In this document: piece by piece, positions 60,364 through 64,000 of the stretch
How positions within the stretch are numbered: position 1 is the stretch's first letter
Layout: the number at the start of each line of letters is the position of its first letter
DNA from: Lunularia cruciata
Taxonomy: Eukaryota; Streptophyta; Marchantiopsida; Lunulariales; Lunulariaceae
Assembly: GCA_948567375.1 (NCBI GenBank)
Contig: OX419755.1
Coordinates: forward strand, 80,742,218 to 80,806,217
DNA: 64,000 nucleotides
Reading direction: 5' to 3'
Made by a program: the position numbers and the translations under genes
Notes under the pieces: generated by a model
Databases searched by the model: none
The model's input: only the letters and a program-made list of their open reading frames with translations
What the model was told of the DNA's origin: nothing

Positions 60364-61470
60364 ATACCTTATTGTGAAGAGAATTTATGTTGTTTGTACC
60401 AAAGAAAGATGATGTTTTTAATTTGCTTTGATTGTTAAAGATTGATTACAAAAATTAGTGAATAATATGTATCTTTTACTTCAAATCGGTGGTTTTCTAG
60501 GTAGATTGGAACTAAACTCTTCACAAAGTTGATCTTTGTAGTGGGTGTTGGTAAATACCTATGTAGATTCTAGACAACTTTTAGCACAAGGAATGGATAC
60601 TTAGAAAAGATGGTCCTCTCATCTGATCTCATTCATGCTTCTATAGTGTTCATGCATCAAATGTAACAAGTACTTGATGGATTGCAAGATATATATCTTT
60701 TTTTATTTTAATATGGTATTTTCATCTCTAGCAAGACAGAAAGGGAGTACAATACTCATGTTTGCAACATGATGTAATGCTTATATGAATGCAAATTCTT
60801 TTGTAAGAAAATCAAAATGCAAGTTATGAGAAAGAAGAAGTTACCTTCTTGGATCATATGGTTTTGACTAAGGAAATCAATATGGAGAGAAAAAGGTAAA
60901 GGCTATAATGGATGTGCTAACTCCAAGCAATATTGGTGATATTTCAAGCACTATGGATTTGCAAGCTTTTAGTTTTTATTAATGCTATACTTACTACTGC
61001 ACATATCTTATAACACCACTAGTTAATCTTTATGCAAGGATGTCAAATTCTAATGTAGTAGAAGGATAAATTTACCTTTTGACAACTCAAGTACTTGGTT
61101 TCAACTTATCTATCTTACAATTATATGATCTTAAATTACCTTACTTAGTTCATTGTGATGTTTCTACTTTTATTGTTTAATTGATCTTACAACAAGAGTT
61201 TGTGGTTAAACTAATTGCCTTTGCATCAAGGAGGTTAAATTCTAACAAGAAAAACTATTTTACTTATGATTGCAAACAATTAACCATGGTATATGCTACA
61301 AGATTTGGTTATATTATTCATTGGGCGAGCAAGTGATCATCCAAACCAACCACAAGCCATTATTGCAAGAAATTCACTTGCAGTATATGAGGAGCAGACA
61401 TAATCAATAGGGTAGCAAGGAGATGACATCAAGTTGAACTACAAAAGTAGAAAACTATATATTACTCTAG

Positions 61471-62898
61471 ATGCTCTTTAATGTTGATGATCTGTAATTG
61501 TATCCGATATCAATATGGTCAACCAGAGGAAGAATACAAGTAAGAGCTAATAAAATTGCAAGGATATCTCTTCTTCCAACTTGTTTTAGCTCGTATTGCT
61601 ATCAAAGATTTGTGAACATACTTCATATTTTCTTTATCAAAACTGAATTGTTCCACAAGAGCAATCAATTGTATGTTTCACTTGTTCCTGCTCTTTTTTT
61701 AAGGATTGCAAGAAGCATGCTATCTTTATCTCAGATCATCTCGGAGAAAATGAAACTATTTTAAGATTCTTAATGGTAGTAAAAAATGGCTTGTGATGTT
61801 ACTTTCTTTTATGTGGAAACTATCAAAGGGACATGTATTCTAAGGAAGAAATGATTAAGTAGCTCTGAGGGACCATAGTTTGTATAAAATCAAAGGTCAA
61901 ATGTGGTTAAGTTTATCACATCTAGTTGCATATTGTATGTCCTTAGCATTCTATTCTTACCACTTACGGGGATGTGCGCTTCGTGACTGGTGAGTGAATA
62001 CAAATCAATGGATACATTGATGAACAAGGTATAAATTTCATGACGATACAATGATAATGTGAGACAGTTCGATTACGAGAGAACATGATTCGAATGAAGT
62101 ATGTTAGCCTAAAGTTGGAATAGGAATGTGCGAGTCACTTACAAATTGTATGAATGCCTTATTTTAATGTCACACCACGCAATCACGTCCCTTACTAGGG
62201 CTGGTTGGTTCTACTATACTCCCATATCCAATCTAGACCCAAGTGTCATGGTTCAGGTGATTTAGAATCTTCATTAAGAATGTTACACTTGGTGAGACCT
62301 GGCCTTGTGCTTTTGGAAGTCCAAGCCTCAATCTCAATTCCATACACGTAGGTCGAGGATGATTCAAACCCGAAAGAGGGGCTTGCGAACTTAGATGTGG
62401 CATTCATTCACAGGATCGAGACTTGGAGTTGGATTCTCACCTAAAATATGATATTATAGGGGATGTTTATCCTGAAGGAGAGATATTGTTGACGGTGTGC
62501 AGAATAGGCTACAAGGACTTAAGTGCTCGCGTTCCCAAGCTTACGAACCTCTTCGTTTTCCACGCCAAGTGGGAATTATGGCAGCTGTACTGTACACCTA
62601 GGTGTCGCTCATGCGAGGGACGGTGGTGACACATCACCGAGTTCCCAGCAGCAGTCGAGTACATTCTTGGGTTGGTCTGCTATTACATTTGCTCGTCAAT
62701 TGCATCATCCTTACACTACAATTTCACTTAGAAAAGTGACATCCAGAGGCCAGACAGTCCAAGACTGAGATCGAGCAGCGAGTCTCAGGAAATCTTTTTG
62801 TGTCTGATTGGAAGGAAAGAAAGAGAGGGAGTTTTGCTTGTTTCTGTCGAGGAAAGTTGTATCAACAGATTGGTTGGTAATCGAGTGAGCGTTTGAAA
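61471..62898. other. Transition from repeat DNA to the next gene's promoter
   Basis: AT-rich sequence without a gene continues to about 61.9 kb. Composition then rises to gene-island values, and about 62.0-62.9 kb probably holds the promoter and 5' leader of the gene starting at 62,899. No TATA box was assigned. Confidence 0.4.
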
Positions 62899-64000
62899 AT
62901 GAGGACGGCTGCCGGGGGGCTGGTGGTCAGCAGTCTGAGGACTCTGATTGCGGATGGGTCTCAGAACGCCCGGGCTCTTGCTTGTGTAAGTCTACTAGGC
63001 CTGCTCACTAGCTCCGTTGCCTGATGATAGTTTGTAAAATCTTAAACGGTTGAAATTATCTTCGCTGGTGTCCAGACGAAAATCTTAGGCGCCTAAGACT
63101 ATCCAGAGTGGTTACGGAAAGTCTTGATTGAGATCTCCTATAACAGGAATGGAGTGTTTGTGTAATCGGGAGATGAGTAGTGTAGATCCGTCGAGGAGGC
63201 TTCGGCAATATGTTAGAATAAACGTTTGCATAATGACAGTTGAGTAGAGTTGAGGAGAGAATTATTGACGGATCACACGTCTACCTATGTATAAACTTGG
63301 TAAGTAGAATGTGAAACAAGAGGGCTATCTGTAGTTCGACATCGGCGAGTTGATTCTCTATCTGGGCCAGGCGAATTTCTGATAATAGATAAAGGGGAAC
63401 TCGAAGCTAATGGCTTGCCCCTCGGTACAGCGGATTGACCAAACTAGCACCAACTGTACCTGTAGAAACCATGGTTTGAGCTCTTGTGCAAGAAGGGCTC
63501 ACCATAAAGCTAGAAAATGAGGGGAAGATGGGATCGAATCTGGGCAACCAAGTCCTTCGTCATTTCCATCATCTTGTAAATCTCCAAAACAGTCTAACAG
63601 CTCGTTGGGTTCTGTGGGTGGTTGTTCATTTTTACTCCCAGTGACCCTTTTAGTCACGTTTTCAGTCGGTGTTGAATTCGAGCAGGAAATATGCAGAGTA
63701 TGAGCCTCACGAATTACCGGCTACTTCTTTCCAAGAACAGGCAACTGAAACTACTAAGTTTACTCTACCTACTTCTGCACCTAGCGGGGTAATGTAATGA
63801 ATAAAACGACCAGATTGATCGTAGGAAGGGGTGGTTTCTAATCTTGTGAGGACGTGTTTTTTGTGCAGGTGCCAATGCGACAATATGCTGACGCAGGGAA
63901 GAGGTCTGAGGACAGTTCCACGTCCAACTGGGGGACAGGAGAGCCACCGATAGATGAGAAGCAAACACAGCGGGGAGTCTCTCGAGATCAGACATCGGGG
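62899..64000 (+). CDS. Unidentified gene, first three exons (runs off the window)
   Basis: Three phase-0 exons fit together: 62899-62985 (29 codons, donor TGT|GTAAGT), 63666-63788 (41 codons, acceptor TTTTCAG, donor GGG|GTAATG) and 63869 to beyond 64,000 (acceptor TTGTGCAG). The N-terminus MRTAAGGLVVSSLRTL is Arg/Ser/Ala-rich and lacks acidic residues for the first 18 positions, as in mitochondrial or plastid presequences. Later residues are hydrophilic and probably disordered (KYAEYEPHELPATS, then RQYADAGKRSEDSS, and NWGTGEPPIDEKQ). This recalls small organellar or LEA-like stress proteins, but no family is recognised. At least 114 residues are present; the 3' part lies outside. Confidence 0.6.

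Larger units (their letters stand above)
53690..61470 (+). mobile_element. Element E: ancient Gypsy RT-RNase H fossil, host of element D
   Basis: To the right of element D, 60,364-61,470 aligns with the RT and RNase H region of the A/B type. It shows LFVPKKDD, then further on AKVKAI.DVLTP-like and HCDVS.F....L.QEFV and FASRRLNSNKKNYFTYDCKQL. The short stretch left of D (about 53,700-53,752) aligns with the sequence just before the same RT block, so D split this element. It is heavily decayed with no visible LTRs. It is the oldest layer here. Confidence 0.75.

Noticed and set aside
1-64000. tRNA genes, CRISPR arrays, operons and organelle-derived inserts
   Set aside because: No cloverleaf with proper T-arm and acceptor pairing, no regularly spaced repeat array and no recognisable plastid or mitochondrial gene was seen. 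The DNA is eukaryotic nuclear.

Overview
The window looks like nuclear DNA of a land plant. The host genes have plant-type exon structure, plant relatives (PAUSED/exportin-T, the sporopollenin-type polyketide synthase ASCL, an organellar mTERF), plant telo-box-like motifs (AAACCCTA) and plant chromoviruses that use an initiator-Met tRNA primer site. Gene islands of moderate GC sit between very AT-rich, retroelement-filled stretches. A non-seed plant such as a moss or liverwort is my best guess, from the overall style only; the species cannot be read from the sequence.

Layout. 1-9.3 kb: a complete 13-exon exportin-T gene (PSD, + strand, 992 aa). 9.3-9.5 kb: a 200-N assembly gap. 9.5-20.0 kb: two nested Ty3/Gypsy chromovirus fossils on the minus strand, one inserted between the protease and reverse-transcriptase parts of the other. 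20-23.3 kb: AT-rich repeat desert. 23.5-24.5 kb: RPL22 (two exons, +). 26.5-28.1 kb: an ASCL-type type III polyketide synthase (two exons, +). 29.5-30.2 kb: an unidentified 252-aa protein (-). 30-37 kb: AT-rich intergenic DNA with several striking hairpins. 37.5-39.6 kb: a BORCS8-like gene (four exons, +) whose first intron appears to be of the GC-AG type. 40-41.4 kb: a doubtful minus-strand gene. 43.0-45.1 kb: a two-exon mTERF gene (-). 46.9-61.5 kb: a retroelement cluster holding three ancient Gypsy fossils, a solo LTR with a perfect target duplication, an older single-unit LTR and one young, nearly whole chromovirus (53.75-60.36 kb) inserted into an older element. 62.9 kb to the end: the first three exons of an unidentified gene (+).

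The host genes are unrelated housekeeping or specialised genes: tRNA export, ribosome, spore-wall polyketide, probable endolysosomal transport factor, organelle gene expression. They do not form a pathway or cluster. The most informative features are the layered retroelement insertions, an internal duplication that separates two LTR subfamilies, a PHD-finger remnant behind an old integrase, and perfect hairpins or tandem duplications that may be recent. I found no convincing new biological system. The strongest candidates for something undescribed are the long perfect hairpin near 35.05 kb, the duplicated pre-gag module of the young element, and the extended plant BORCS8-like protein.
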